64,000 bases of DNA. It comes from Planctomycetaceae bacterium (GTDB lineage Bacteria; Planctomycetota; Planctomycetia; Planctomycetales; Planctomycetaceae). The notes under the pieces were generated by a model. It did not search any database. It was given only the letters and a program-made list of their open reading frames with translations, and had not been told where the DNA came from. Below are positions 33,313-42,832 of the stretch, piece by piece (position 1 is the first letter of the stretch; each line of letters starts with the position of its first letter). Both the position numbers and the translations under genes were made by a program. The stretch covers positions 124,001 to 188,000 of the forward strand of contig JAHBXV010000006.1 of assembly GCA_019636285.1 (NCBI GenBank), in the 5' to 3' direction.

Positions 33313-36300
33313 TTAGCGTCCTCGACGGCCTCCTCCATCACGTGACGAGTCGCCTCCACCACCTGGAAATCCACCGCCAGGGAAACCACCGCCCGGAAAG
33401 CCGCGGAAACCGCCGCCTCCCGGACCGCCTCCGCCACCTTCCATTCGCTCGCGCATTCGCTGCTCGAAGAACCGCCGCATGTCGTCGGGGTTCGGCCCGC
33501 CGCTGGGTGCAGCGGGGGCTCCCGAACTGCTGGAACTGCTGCTTGATGACGTATCCGAGGAACGCGAGGACGATCCCGACGAACGAGTCGTGCTGATCTT
33601 CACGCGCGGCATTAGCGAGCCCAGCGCGTTCTGCAACACCGACGAGCTGACATTGTCGAGCGGCATCACGCGAACGGTTCGCCGGGCTTCCAGCGCCGCC
33701 TTGTCGATCGACTCGACGAGTGCCGTCACTTCGCGAAACGTGCCATCGTTGGCCGAAACGATCAGGTGATTGGTTCGCTCGTCTTTACTGAGCGTCATCC
33801 GCAACTCGGGCTGTTGGGCCTGGCGGTCACCTCCGCGTCCGCCGCCCCCCATCAAGGCCGCCAGGGCCTGTGCCCCTTGTCGGGCCTGGTTGTTCTGGTT
33901 GGGATCCTGCAGAAAGTCCTGGTAGACGTCCTTGACGATCGTGTAAACCTCGTTGACGTCGGCATGGTTGACGGGAATCATCCTCGGCACGCGATCCCGC
34001 AACGAGTCGGGCCACTCGGAAGCGTCGAGCACTTTCAGCATTTCTTCGACGTCGCGAACCTTTTCGCTGGGGCCGGAGACGAACAGGGCATTCAGCCGCG
34101 GCTCGGGAATAATCTTCAGCGACAGTGAAGTCGACAGGTTGTCGAGGCCCGCCATGTCGACCAGGCTGCCGCCAAAGTTCGACAGGCTCCCCATCATGCC
34201 GGAACTCGCCGACGAACTCCGGCTGGCCACCGTGACGTCGGGAATCAGTTGCGCGAGGACTGCGGCGACTTCCGTCGCGTCGGCAGACTGGAGCGTGAAG
34301 ACCGTCCACGTCGTGCGCGGCGGAACGACTCGCATCGCGCTGGCCAGCATTTCTTCCAACTGGTCGAGAGCCTTCGGATCCGAAGACCCGATTACCAGTT
34401 CGTCGCCCACGATCGTCATGGTGATACTGCTCTGCGCGGCCGGCTGAGCGGGGGCTTTGGCGTCGGTCGTCGGCTCGTTCGGGTCAACCGCCTGGTCTTT
34501 ATCGTCCGCGTTCCGACCCTTTTCGTCAGCAGCTTGCTGCAATGTGGCTGGCAGAACCCGGAGTTCGCCGGGGCGGGCCGGGCGGCTTGTGCTTGGTTCA
34601 GACGGAGCCGCGTCGTCTTCCGCTTGCGGGCGCGGTCCGCGATCGGCCGGTGCGCGAACGCCGCCGACGGGGCCACGGTCGCGGGGCAGAATCACTCGGA
34701 TCGGAACGTCGGACGAAGCGCCCCACATCCGCTGAATCACCTGCATCAGTTCCTGCGGATCGCGTCCACTCAGCGGAATGCTGCGGACGGGGCCCCGGTC
34801 TTGTCCCGACCGCTGGCCGCTGCCATCTTCTCCCAGTTGAGCCATCAGGGTTTTGACCTGGGCCAGTTGATCCTGGGTTCCGCGAATCATGACCTGGCGA
34901 CTCAGGAGGTCGGGTTCAATCGTCGGGGCATTGGTTCCGTCGGCGATGAACATCGATCGCAGCGTCGAAGCCGCCGAGACGGGGTCCATGCGGGACAGGG
35001 GAATCACCATGACCTGCTTGGCTCCGCCCACGCCATCCAGTTGCTGAATCAGCAGTTGGGCTTCCTGGTGCTGCGAGGCCGTCCCCATGATATGCACGCG
35101 GCCGTTGCGGCCTTCTTCGTTGACCACGACGCCCGGCATCAGCGCGTCCAGCGTCTTCGCGATCTCGCGGGCATCGCCCGTGGTGATGGCATACGACGCG
35201 AGGTACGGCTTACCATCTCCGCCCGAGGCGCCGTCGCCCGGCACATCAATGGTTTGCAGAGTGTCGCGAATGATCGCGTGTTCGGCGGCCGTCGCCGTCA
35301 CCAGCAGTTGGCTGGTCCGGGTATCCGCTGTAATCACCGAACTGCTCAGCCCCGCCACTACGCCGGGAGCGGACGGCGTTCGCGATCGCTCATTGGCGGC
35401 CGACACATTCGGGGCCACGCTCGACATCCCCAGCAGACTGCGAACAATCTGTTCGGCCTCCAGCGGGGCGACGTTCTTGAGCGGGTAAGCCGAGAATGTT
35501 CGATCCGAAGGACCACTGCGGGCCGCGATCGATTTCAGCATCGCGTCGATGCGACGCAGGTTGCTGCCAATGTCGGTCACCAGCAGCGAGTTGGTGCTCG
35601 CCAGCCCGACCACGCTCCCCTGCGGACCTTTGATCTGGTCGACCTCGGCGGCCACAGCCGCCACGTCGACCCCGACCAGCGGGAAGACAACGGTCAGCAA
35701 TTCATTCTTGCCGCGCTTCGGCAGTTCTTCCGGTGTCACATTGGGGACGATATTCGGAGGAATGGGTTTGTCGATATTGAGGCAGACGAGGAAATCGTCG
35801 CGGCGCACCAGGATATAGCCCTTGGGAAGCAGATACCCGTTCAGCACGTCGAGAGCTTCCATCGGCGTGTACGATCGCTGATCGAAGTAACTGAATGTCC
35901 CCGGCGGGACATCGTTCATGTCGAGCGAGAGACCCGCGGCGGCGGCGAACATCTTGAGGACGTCGCTCCACGGGGCGTACTTGAAGTTGAACGACATCGA
36001 TTCGGCCGTCTTCGGCGATGCTCCGGGGGCCAGGCCCGGCCGTTGTCCGTCAGCGGGCGATGCGGGGGCGCCATCTCCCCTGGAAACAAAGGACATCACA
36101 GGCTGTGCCCCGGCCGGAACTTCCTCGACGCGAATCACGCGCGGCACTGGCGGTGCCAGCGGCGCTCCGGGGACCATGCCCGGAAAACCGAACGGAGGGC
36201 CAGCCGCGGCCTGCATTGGGGTGCCCAGCTTGCCAGTCCATTGGGTCTTCTGATCGGGCGTGAGCAGGGCGAGGAACTTGGCATCCCACTCCGCGGTCGC

Positions 36301-36897
36301 CTTGTTCCGGTCTTCCTCGGACATGCGGAACATGTCGCGACGGGCCTGGGAGTATTCTTCCGACAGCGCGGTGATCTGCTTTTTCTGTTCGTCGGTCAGC
36401 TTCAGGTCGTTAGCCACCGAGGGACGGAGCAGGGCTCGAACCCCCGAGCGCTGCAAACTGATCTGCTGCAGACGCGTGAATTGTGAATCCTGCAGCAACT
36501 GCTTCACAGCCGTCTCGGCGTCGGCCGCATTCTTCTCCATGATCGCCTGGATCTGGGCCTGCACGGCCGCACGGGCGGCTTCATCTTCGCCAGCCTCGCG
36601 CAACTGTCCGAAAAGCTGACCCATTTCCTCGCGGCTGTCCGGCCGGTTGGTCTGAAGCTCGAGCAGTTTGGCTTTCTGCTCGTCGGTCAGGCCGAGTTCC
36701 GTCTGAAAATTGGGGTCCGCCAGATCTCGCAAGAGGTCGGCCGGCATGCCGGCGAAACCGCCCCCGAATCCTCCGCCGAACCCCCCGCCGCCAAACCCGC
36801 CGCCGCCTCCCCGCCCACCACGCTGAGCTTCGGCGAGTGTACAGAAAGACACAATTGTCAGTGCAAGAAGAACTCGCACGGGAATCGATCGAATCAT
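33313..36897 (-). CDS. Secretin N-domain protein lacking a recognisable barrel domain
   Basis: A 1194-residue exported protein. A signal peptide (MIRSIPVRVLLALTIVSFCT) is followed by a glycine-rich run. Two LT-D/E-Q helical regions come next (ELGLTDEQKAKLLELQTNRP, DLKLTDEQKKQITALSEEYS). A secretin N0/STN-like part follows near residues 310-375 (MSFNFKYAPWSDVLKMFAAA). At least four N1-type modules are then visible (VFPLVGVDVAAVAAEVDQIK, AYPLKNVAPLEAEQIVRSLL, VIPLSRMDPVSAASTLRSMF, VFTLQSADATEVAAVLAQLI). The protein ends in Ser-rich and Gly-rich low-complexity. The secretin beta-barrel C-domain (PF00263, VPGLGDIP-like motif) was not found. It heads the gspE-K operon and should lie in the periplasm. 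It is probably involved in substrate or platform contact. Confidence 0.82.
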   Translation of the reverse strand: MIRSIPVRVLLALTIVSFCTLAEAQRGGRGGGGGFGGGGFGGGFGGGFAGMPADLLRDLADPNFQTELGLTDEQKAKLLELQTNRPDSREEMGQLFGQLREAGEDEAARAAVQAQIQAIMEKNAADAETAVKQLLQDSQFTRLQQISLQRSGVRALLRPSVANDLKLTDEQKKQITALSEEYSQARRDMFRMSEEDRNKATAEWDAKFLALLTPDQKTQWTGKLGTPMQAAAGPPFGFPGMVPGAPLAPPVPRVIRVEEVPAGAQPVMSFVSRGDGAPASPADGQRPGLAPGASPKTAESMSFNFKYAPWSDVLKMFAAAAGLSLDMNDVPPGTFSYFDQRSYTPMEALDVLNGYLLPKGYILVRRDDFLVCLNIDKPIPPNIVPNVTPEELPKRGKNELLTVVFPLVGVDVAAVAAEVDQIKGPQGSVVGLASTNSLLVTDIGSNLRRIDAMLKSIAARSGPSDRTFSAYPLKNVAPLEAEQIVRSLLGMSSVAPNVSAANERSRTPSAPGVVAGLSSSVITADTRTSQLLVTATAAEHAIIRDTLQTIDVPGDGASGGDGKPYLASYAITTGDAREIAKTLDALMPGVVVNEEGRNGRVHIMGTASQHQEAQLLIQQLDGVGGAKQVMVIPLSRMDPVSAASTLRSMFIADGTNAPTIEPDLLSRQVMIRGTQDQLAQVKTLMAQLGEDGSGQRSGQDRGPVRSIPLSGRDPQELMQVIQRMWGASSDVPIRVILPRDRGPVGGVRAPADRGPRPQAEDDAAPSEPSTSRPARPGELRVLPATLQQAADEKGRNADDKDQAVDPNEPTTDAKAPAQPAAQSSITMTIVGDELVIGSSDPKALDQLEEMLASAMRVVPPRTTWTVFTLQSADATEVAAVLAQLIPDVTVASRSSSASSGMMGSLSNFGGSLVDMAGLDNLSTSLSLKIIPEPRLNALFVSGPSEKVRDVEEMLKVLDASEWPDSLRDRVPRMIPVNHADVNEVYTIVKDVYQDFLQDPNQNNQARQGAQALAALMGGGGRGGDRQAQQPELRMTLSKDERTNHLIVSANDGTFREVTALVESIDKAALEARRTVRVMPLDNVSSSVLQNALGSLMPRVKISTTRSSGSSSRSSDTSSSSSSSSSGAPAAPSGGPNPDDMRRFFEQRMRERMEGGGGGPGGGGFRGFPGGGFPGGGFPGGGGDSSRDGGGRRGR

Positions 36898-37178
36898 GGT
36901 TCAAGCCGCTTTCCGGAACTGACGCTCACCGTACAGGCAGGTCATCATGTCTTCTCGAGTTTCCGAAACAGGACAATTGTACTTACCTCTCAAATTGCCA
37001 AGAGGTTGCATCAATTTGGGCAAACTCGGCTTGCCCTGACGTCCCGTCGCGAACACCATGAGAACGACATGGTCCCAGCGTATGCAACACCGATCCGACG
37101 TCGATGAACCGGGGTTTCAAGGATTGGGATCAAGAATTCATTCGACCGGGACACCTCGGGCCGATTCGGAGGTAGCGC

Positions 37179-38138
37179 ATGACACGGCTTGTGACGGCTG
37201 GAACGGTTCTCGCAATGATCGTGGTCGCGACGAGCAGCCTGGCGGTGCCGGCACCCGTTTCCGCCCAGCCACCAGGTTTTCGGACGCCGTCGCCCGAGGG
37301 GATGTTCCGGTTCATGGATCGGAATCAGGACGGAACGCTCGATGCGGGGGAGTTGGAACGCATTCAGGGGCCGATCCGCGACTCCCTGGAGCGCGCCGGG
37401 GTCGATTTCCGCCGCGGAGTCAGTCAGTCGCGGTTCATGGAGGTCATGCCCCGCGCGATGGAGCAGATGCGCGGGTCATCGGGCGATTCCCGAGGCGGTC
37501 GGGATGAACGGCGCGGCTCCGACCGCGATCGGTCGCGTGATGTCACGCCGACCCCCGCCGCGCCGGCGGCTCCACCCCCTCCGAAGGTCGTTGTTCGCGT
37601 TCCCAAACCTCCCGTGACCATCGCGCTCGCACCGACTTATGGCGATTGGGATAGCAACGGCGACGGTCAGATCTCCTTTTCCGAATGGCGGTTGCGAACA
37701 CAGGGGAGCATCACTCAGTTCGATGAACTCGATTCCAATCACGACGGATTCCTGACGCCTCGCGAACTTCAGGGTTCCGGGACGAATGTCACCCTGACCG
37801 CGACCGGGACTCCCTCCACCGTGACGGGCTCGCCCGCCGTCGGAGCCGTGGCTGTTGGATCGGGCTCCCCGGCGAGCGGAACGAACGCCGCCACCTCGAC
37901 TTCCGGTTCATCCGGCACGACTTCGAATTCGGCGACTTCCGGTAGCGGAGGCATCGACGCACGCACTCGCTCGGCTTTTCAATCGCTGGACGTCAATCGC
38001 GACGGGCAGATCGACCCGGATGAGTGGAAACGCTCGCGATCGCTGCGCCCGCTGTTCGAAAAGATCGGTTTCGATCTGACAACGCCCGTGAAACTGGAAG
38101 CCTTCGCCGAAGGGTATGCCCGGGCGCTGAAATCGTAG
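37179..38138 (+). CDS. Secreted EF-hand protein
   Basis: A 319-residue exported protein with signal peptide (MTRLVTAGTVLAMIVVATSS). Four EF-hand-type loops with DxNxDG patterns are visible: DRNQDGTLDAGEL, DSNGDGQISFSEW, DSNHDGFLTPREL and DVNRDGQIDPDEW. They are separated by a Pro-rich and Thr/Ser/Gly-rich linker. These loops bind calcium and occur in many planctomycete secreted proteins of unknown function. The gene is divergent from the secretin-like gene and stands alone at its start. Confidence 0.85.
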   Translation: MTRLVTAGTVLAMIVVATSSLAVPAPVSAQPPGFRTPSPEGMFRFMDRNQDGTLDAGELERIQGPIRDSLERAGVDFRRGVSQSRFMEVMPRAMEQMRGSSGDSRGGRDERRGSDRDRSRDVTPTPAAPAAPPPPKVVVRVPKPPVTIALAPTYGDWDSNGDGQISFSEWRLRTQGSITQFDELDSNHDGFLTPRELQGSGTNVTLTATGTPSTVTGSPAVGAVAVGSGSPASGTNAATSTSGSSGTTSNSATSGSGGIDARTRSAFQSLDVNRDGQIDPDEWKRSRSLRPLFEKIGFDLTTPVKLEAFAEGYARALKS

Positions 38139-38228
38139 ATTTGGCCCCACTAACCCATGTATTCGCTGGCTGCTCGCTGCTCGCTGCTTTCATTCACACC
38201 CCGTTTTCTTCATCCAGGGAGGGATTTC

Positions 38229-38939
38229 ATGACCCGTTTTGTTGCCGCGATGTTTCTCGGGCTGGTCGCTGGTGGGGGGAGCCTCTGGGCGGCCGAAGCG
38301 GCGGAGCCTCGATCACTCCTGGGAATTCTGCCCGAGGATGGAGCCTGGAGCCGCTTCGCCGTCACCATCGAAGAAGGGGGAGCCGAGTATCAGGTCCACT
38401 GGGTCACTCGTTCCGTCGGGAAGCTGTTGCATCAGGATCGGCCCTGCCGTTGGATCGAACTCGAGCAGCAGTCGGAATCGCTCATCTACCCGCCGCGCGT
38501 CTACCGGTTGCTGATTCCCGAAGAAGCGTTCGGTCCGGGCAAGAACCCCACGACGGCCGCCATCAAGATCTGGGTCCGCGAGAAGACCGGCGGTCCGCGT
38601 GTCATTTCCTCGATCGCCGCGTACGACGAACGCCTGGCGGCTGTCCTGGAAGGCCCCGATGCGAATCTCGCGCGATCCAGCAAGGCCGAGACGGTCTCCG
38701 CGGGCGAGAAGACCTATGCGTGCGATCGTCTGGTGGGCGACCGTCAGACCCGCATCGAGGGCTTTGGCGTTCGGATGGAGCACTCGCTCTTGCTCTGCGC
38801 GGACGTCCCGTTTGGCATTGCCGGCTCAAGCCTCGAAGTTTTTCCGGCGAACGGCGATCAGATCATGGGCCGCGTGACGAGCAAGCTGGAAGCGGCTGGC
38901 GACGGCGCGGTGGCGGCCCTTCCCGATGCGGTCCCTTGA
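38229..38939 (+). CDS. Secreted protein, tandem paralogue A
   Basis: A 236-residue exported protein with a signal peptide (MTRFVAAMFLGLVAGGGSLW, cleavage near WAA). The family is not recognised. Its body is predicted mostly beta strands. It is clearly related to the next gene: both contain LPEDGxWxxF, the TxRSVG block, a VxRLLxPxEAFG block (here RLLIPEEAFGPGKNP), and a PFGxAG block close to the C terminus. GGGAGG lies about eight bases upstream of the ATG at 38229. The tandem pair probably arose by duplication. Confidence 0.7.
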   Translation: MTRFVAAMFLGLVAGGGSLWAAEAAEPRSLLGILPEDGAWSRFAVTIEEGGAEYQVHWVTRSVGKLLHQDRPCRWIELEQQSESLIYPPRVYRLLIPEEAFGPGKNPTTAAIKIWVREKTGGPRVISSIAAYDERLAAVLEGPDANLARSSKAETVSAGEKTYACDRLVGDRQTRIEGFGVRMEHSLLLCADVPFGIAGSSLEVFPANGDQIMGRVTSKLEAAGDGAVAALPDAVP

Positions 38940-39014
38940 CGGCTGCTGTCAGGCGCTCTGAAGTGATGTGACGCCCCTCTCGTCACGGATTCCCTTCTTC
39001 GGAGATTCCCCATC

Positions 39015-39686
39015 ATGCTGGCCGTGCTGCTGACCACTGCTCTGCTCGCCGCCGAGCCGACCTCGGTCCCCTTGATCCAGACGCTTCCGGAAGATGGCTC
39101 CTGGGTGAAGTTCGACCTGCGTCTGGAGGGACCAAGCATCGACCAGACGCTCACCTGGACCGTGCGCTCAGTGGGGAACTTTCAGCAGGCGGGCAAAGAC
39201 CTGCGGTGCATCGAAACCGACCTGTCGGGCGGAACCGACCTCAGTCCCAGCGTGCATCGTTTGCTGGTTCCCGTTGAAGCGTTTGGCGAGAACAAACACC
39301 CGCTGGAACGGGCCGTGAAAATGTGGTTCTTCCGGGGGATGGAAGCGCCGCAGGCGGCGAGTGGACTCGAAGCCGATGCCATCACCGCGTTCTTTCTCGG
39401 TGGACCGACGTCCGACGTGGTAAAACTCGCCGAGCCTGAAGTCGTGAAGTGGCAGCGCGGTGAACTGAACTGCACGGCCTATACCGGCCAGTCAAAACGA
39501 ATGGTCAACACGGCCCTCTTCGATTCCGACTGGAAAGTCCTCCGTCACCCGGAGATTCCCTTCGGACTGGCCGGCCTGACGCTGAAGATCAATCCCGGCA
39601 ACCCTGGCGAAGAAATCAAGGTGACGATGACGCTGCAAGACCACGGCAAAAACGCCGAAGCGGCGCTGCCAAGCCTGGTGCCTTAA
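39015..39686 (+). CDS. Secreted protein, tandem paralogue B
   Basis: A 223-residue protein, probably exported (MLAVLLTTALLAAEPTSVPL has a very short hydrophobic leader). It shares the LPEDGSWVKF, TVRSVGNF, RLLVPVEAFGENKHP and PFGLAGLTL blocks with its upstream paralogue and has the same length. The function is not recognised. The two genes are 75 bases apart and read together. A cluster of palindromes follows the stop, between this gene and the convergent topoisomerase. Confidence 0.7.
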   Translation: MLAVLLTTALLAAEPTSVPLIQTLPEDGSWVKFDLRLEGPSIDQTLTWTVRSVGNFQQAGKDLRCIETDLSGGTDLSPSVHRLLVPVEAFGENKHPLERAVKMWFFRGMEAPQAASGLEADAITAFFLGGPTSDVVKLAEPEVVKWQRGELNCTAYTGQSKRMVNTALFDSDWKVLRHPEIPFGLAGLTLKINPGNPGEEIKVTMTLQDHGKNAEAALPSLVP

Positions 39687-39710
39687 CGCTTGGTTACGGT
39701 TCCATGATTC

Positions 39711-39846
39711 GTGTGCCACTGGCTCCGCCAGTGTGCCTTCGTTCCCAGGCTCTGCTTGGGAACGCCTCTTCCCGAGGCTCCGCCTCGTCTTCGCGAGCGT
39801 GGGGCTTGTCGACTCTGATTCGTCCCCCACCGGCTTGTCCGGTGGG
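39711..39846. repeat. Cluster of four different palindromes
   Basis: Four hairpins follow each other closely: a half-element of the GTGTGCCAC family (39711-39733); GTTCCCA...TGGGAAC (39741-39763); CGAGGCTCCGCCTCG (39773-39787); and CCCACCGG...CCGGTGGG (39826-39846). They lie between the convergent paralogue B and topA genes. Confidence 0.88.
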
Positions 39847-39890
39847 AACGGGAGTTTGACGGCTAGCCATCAAAGCCGAAATCGATTCGC

Positions 39891-42536
39891 CTACTCTTCG
39901 GCCGGCGGCTTCTTCTTCGTCGCCTTTTTCCGAGTCGTCTTCTTCTTCGCCGCTCCCGTCGCGGCAGCACCTCGGCCGCGGGCCGTTTTCTTGCCCCCGC
40001 CCTTGGCCGCGCGATCGGCGATCAGTTGTACGGCTTCTTCCATGGTGATTGCCGTCGGTTCCTTTTCCTTCGGAATCGTCGCGTTCACCTTGCCGTGCTT
40101 CACATAGGCGCCATAGCGGCCTTCGAAGATCTGGACCGGGCCTTTGAGCGTCGGATGCTCGCCTAGATCCTTGAGCGGCGTCTGGGCCACTTTGACCCGC
40201 GCCTGGCTGAGCAGCTCGACGGCTCGATCCAGCCCGATTGTCAGGATGTCGTCGGTCTTGTCGAGCGACTTGTAGGTCTTCTCATGCAGCACGTACGGGC
40301 CGTACATCCCAATGCCGGCTTTGACGAGATGCCCCGTCTGCGGATGCGCTCCGAGGTTTCGCGGCAGTTCGAGGTACTTGAGCGCATCCTCGAATGTCAG
40401 CGTGGAGGCGTCGCGGTTCTTGGGAATCGACACGCGCTTCGGCTTCGGTTCGCCGTCGACCACCTCGCCCAGTTGCAGATACGGACCGTACGGGCCGATC
40501 AACAGATACAGCGATTTGCCGGAATCGGGCTCGATCCCCAGGGCCTGCGGTCCCTGCTTTTTCTGTTCGATCAGTTTGACGGTCAGATCGGGCGTGAGAT
40601 CGCCCGGCGCGATGTCATCGGGAATCGAAGCCGTCACCGGCTGACCATTATCGCTCGTCTCGACATAGGGCCCGAATTTGCCGACGCGGACGTTCGGCAA
40701 ATTGTCGCTAAGCGTCAGCGTGCAGGCTTCGCGGGGGTCGATCGAGTCTTCCTTGTTGCGCACCGATGAGTCGAGCCCCGTATCCCCCAGATAAAAGCTG
40801 GTGAGGTACGGAAGCTTTTCCGCCTGGCCGTTGGCGATGTCGTCGAGATCCTGCTCCATCTTCGCGGTGAAGCCGTAATCGACCAGGTTCGGAAAATACT
40901 GTTCGAGCAACTTAGTGACGGCGAGCGCCGTGAACGTGGGAACGAGTTGATTGCCCTGCTTCCGGGCGTATCCGCGATCCTGAACCGTGCCGATGATGGT
41001 GGCATAGGTACTCGGCCGGCCAATCCCTTCGGCTTCCAGTTCCCGGACGAGCGTCGCTTCGGTGAATCGCGCCGGCGGCTTGGTTTCGTGGGCGAGGGCT
41101 TCGACCGACTGGCAGGCGAGGTTGTCCCCTTCGTTGATTGGCGGCAGGGCGGCTTCCTGGTCGTCGAGCGCCGCTTCGGGATCGTCGACCCCTTCCACGT
41201 AGGCCCGGAAGAAACCGGGGAATTCGACGTGTCGCCCCGTCGCCCGAAATTCGACCCCATCGGCCGCGATGGTCACCGTCTGAAAGCGGAGTCGCGCTTC
41301 CGCCATCTGCGTCGCGACGGTCCGCTTCCAGATCATGCCATACAGGTCGGCTTCGCGGCCGGAAAGTCCGTGCTCGTCGGCCGTTTTCATCTCGGTTCCG
41401 GCCGGGCGAATGGCTTCGTGGGCCTCCTGGGCGTTCTTGGTCTTGTTCGTGTACTGCCGCGGCTCGGGGCTGAGGTAGTCCGCGCCGTAACGCTCCTGCA
41501 CGCAACGCCTTGCCGACGTCAACGCCTCCTGCGAGAGATTGACGCTATCGGTACGCATGTAGGTGATGAGGCCATCTTCATAGAGCCGCTGCGCGACCTG
41601 CATCGTCTGGCGGGCGGTCATGCCCAGTTTGCGGTTGGCTTCCTGCTGGAGCGTACTGGTGGTGAAGGGGGCGTAGGGCTTGCGAGTCTGTTGCCGCGTT
41701 TCGACCGCCGAGACCGACCAATCGGCATCGCGCAGCCGCGTTTCCAGAGCGAGTGCTGCCGTTTCGTCCAGCAGCAGGACGTCGGCGTCGGCCTTCAGCT
41801 TGCCGGTCGACTCGTCGAAATCCTTGCCGCTCGCGACACGGCGACCATCCACCGTGCTCAGTTGCGCGTCGAACTTCGGGCCCGCCGACGTGGCTAGATT
41901 GGCTTTCAGATCCCAGTACGAGCCCTTGCGAAATGCCAACCGCTCGAGTTCGCGGGCGACCAGCATGCGGACGGCGACCGACTGCACGCGCCCGGCCGAC
42001 AGGCGGGGAGCGACCTTTTTCCACAGCAGCGGACTGAGGCGGTAGCCATAGAGCCGGTCGATGACGCGCCGGGTTTCCTGGGCTTCGACCAGGTTTCGGT
42101 CGAGCGTTCGCGTCTCGCTGATCGCCTTGCGGATCGCTTCCTTCGTGATTTCGGAGAACGTCATCCGCTTGACCGGAACTTTCGGTTCGAGCAGTTCGGC
42201 CAGATGCCAGCCGATGCTCTCCCCTTCGCGGTCTTCGTCGGTTGCGAGAATCAGTTCCTGGGCCGACTTGAGGGCGTCCTTCAGCTCCTTGACGAGCTTT
42301 TTCTTTTCCTTGGGAACCACGTACAGCGGCGCGAACGACTGATCGACGTTCACCCCCAACCGGGCCCATTCCTCCTTTTTGAGGTCCGCGGGAATGTCGG
42401 CCGCGCTCTCGGGGAGATCGCGGACATGCCCCATGCTCGCGAGAACGGTGTAGTCCTTGCCGAGGTACTCGCCGATCTTCTTGGCCTTCGCGGGCGATTC
42501 GACGACAACCAGGGCTTTGACGGTCTTGCCTGCCAC
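39891..42536 (-). CDS. topA: DNA topoisomerase I (type IA)
   Basis: An 881-residue type IA topoisomerase that relaxes negative supercoils. The Toprim domain starts with LVVESPAKAKKIGEYLG and contains ATDEDREGE (98-106), the metal-binding acidic triad. The catalytic tyrosine is Tyr326 in ITYMRTDS. The C-terminal third has TopoI repeats of the GxYGPYV/KFGPYVE type (GKFGPYVETSDNGQ, GPYGPYLQLGEVVDG, GMYGPYVLHEKTYK, GRYGAYVKHGKVNA). A Lys-rich tail (GAAKKKTTRKKATKKKPPAE) follows and may bind DNA. The E. coli zinc fingers are missing, as is usual in this phylum. The start at 42536 gives the expected N terminus. Confidence 0.97.
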   Translation of the reverse strand: MAGKTVKALVVVESPAKAKKIGEYLGKDYTVLASMGHVRDLPESAADIPADLKKEEWARLGVNVDQSFAPLYVVPKEKKKLVKELKDALKSAQELILATDEDREGESIGWHLAELLEPKVPVKRMTFSEITKEAIRKAISETRTLDRNLVEAQETRRVIDRLYGYRLSPLLWKKVAPRLSAGRVQSVAVRMLVARELERLAFRKGSYWDLKANLATSAGPKFDAQLSTVDGRRVASGKDFDESTGKLKADADVLLLDETAALALETRLRDADWSVSAVETRQQTRKPYAPFTTSTLQQEANRKLGMTARQTMQVAQRLYEDGLITYMRTDSVNLSQEALTSARRCVQERYGADYLSPEPRQYTNKTKNAQEAHEAIRPAGTEMKTADEHGLSGREADLYGMIWKRTVATQMAEARLRFQTVTIAADGVEFRATGRHVEFPGFFRAYVEGVDDPEAALDDQEAALPPINEGDNLACQSVEALAHETKPPARFTEATLVRELEAEGIGRPSTYATIIGTVQDRGYARKQGNQLVPTFTALAVTKLLEQYFPNLVDYGFTAKMEQDLDDIANGQAEKLPYLTSFYLGDTGLDSSVRNKEDSIDPREACTLTLSDNLPNVRVGKFGPYVETSDNGQPVTASIPDDIAPGDLTPDLTVKLIEQKKQGPQALGIEPDSGKSLYLLIGPYGPYLQLGEVVDGEPKPKRVSIPKNRDASTLTFEDALKYLELPRNLGAHPQTGHLVKAGIGMYGPYVLHEKTYKSLDKTDDILTIGLDRAVELLSQARVKVAQTPLKDLGEHPTLKGPVQIFEGRYGAYVKHGKVNATIPKEKEPTAITMEEAVQLIADRAAKGGGKKTARGRGAAATGAAKKKTTRKKATKKKPPAEE

Positions 42537-42832
42537 GGGGTTTGGTATTTCTGAGCGAGGATGGAAAGGTGATTGCGCGAGCCGTCCGGACGAGGGAGGG
42601 GCGCTAACCCGTAGTGCCTCTTGCCCTTGTACCGGGGCAACCGACGACTACAATGCCCACCCGACACCTCCCGAATGGTCCGGGCCATCCTTACGGCATC
42701 ATTTGGCGAATTGTCAAGGGACTGCCGGGAAACCTCGGGCAGCACCAGGGGCGGGTTTTCGCGACGGTCGGCCAAAAGGGGCGCGACCGCCGAAGCCCGC
42801 GCAAGTGCTGTTCGCCGAAGGAAATCGACGGA

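Noticed and set aside
34249-36486. Long open frame of 745 codons on the plus strand, opposite the secretin N-domain gene
   Set aside because: It is an antisense shadow in GC-rich coding DNA: the product is Arg/Gly/His/Gln-rich with no family resemblance, while the opposite strand shows clear secretin modules.
36900-37000. A sigma-70 type promoter upstream of the secretin-like gene (TTGGCA and TACAAT on the minus strand)
   Set aside because: The spacing between the boxes is only 14 bases, too short for a normal promoter.
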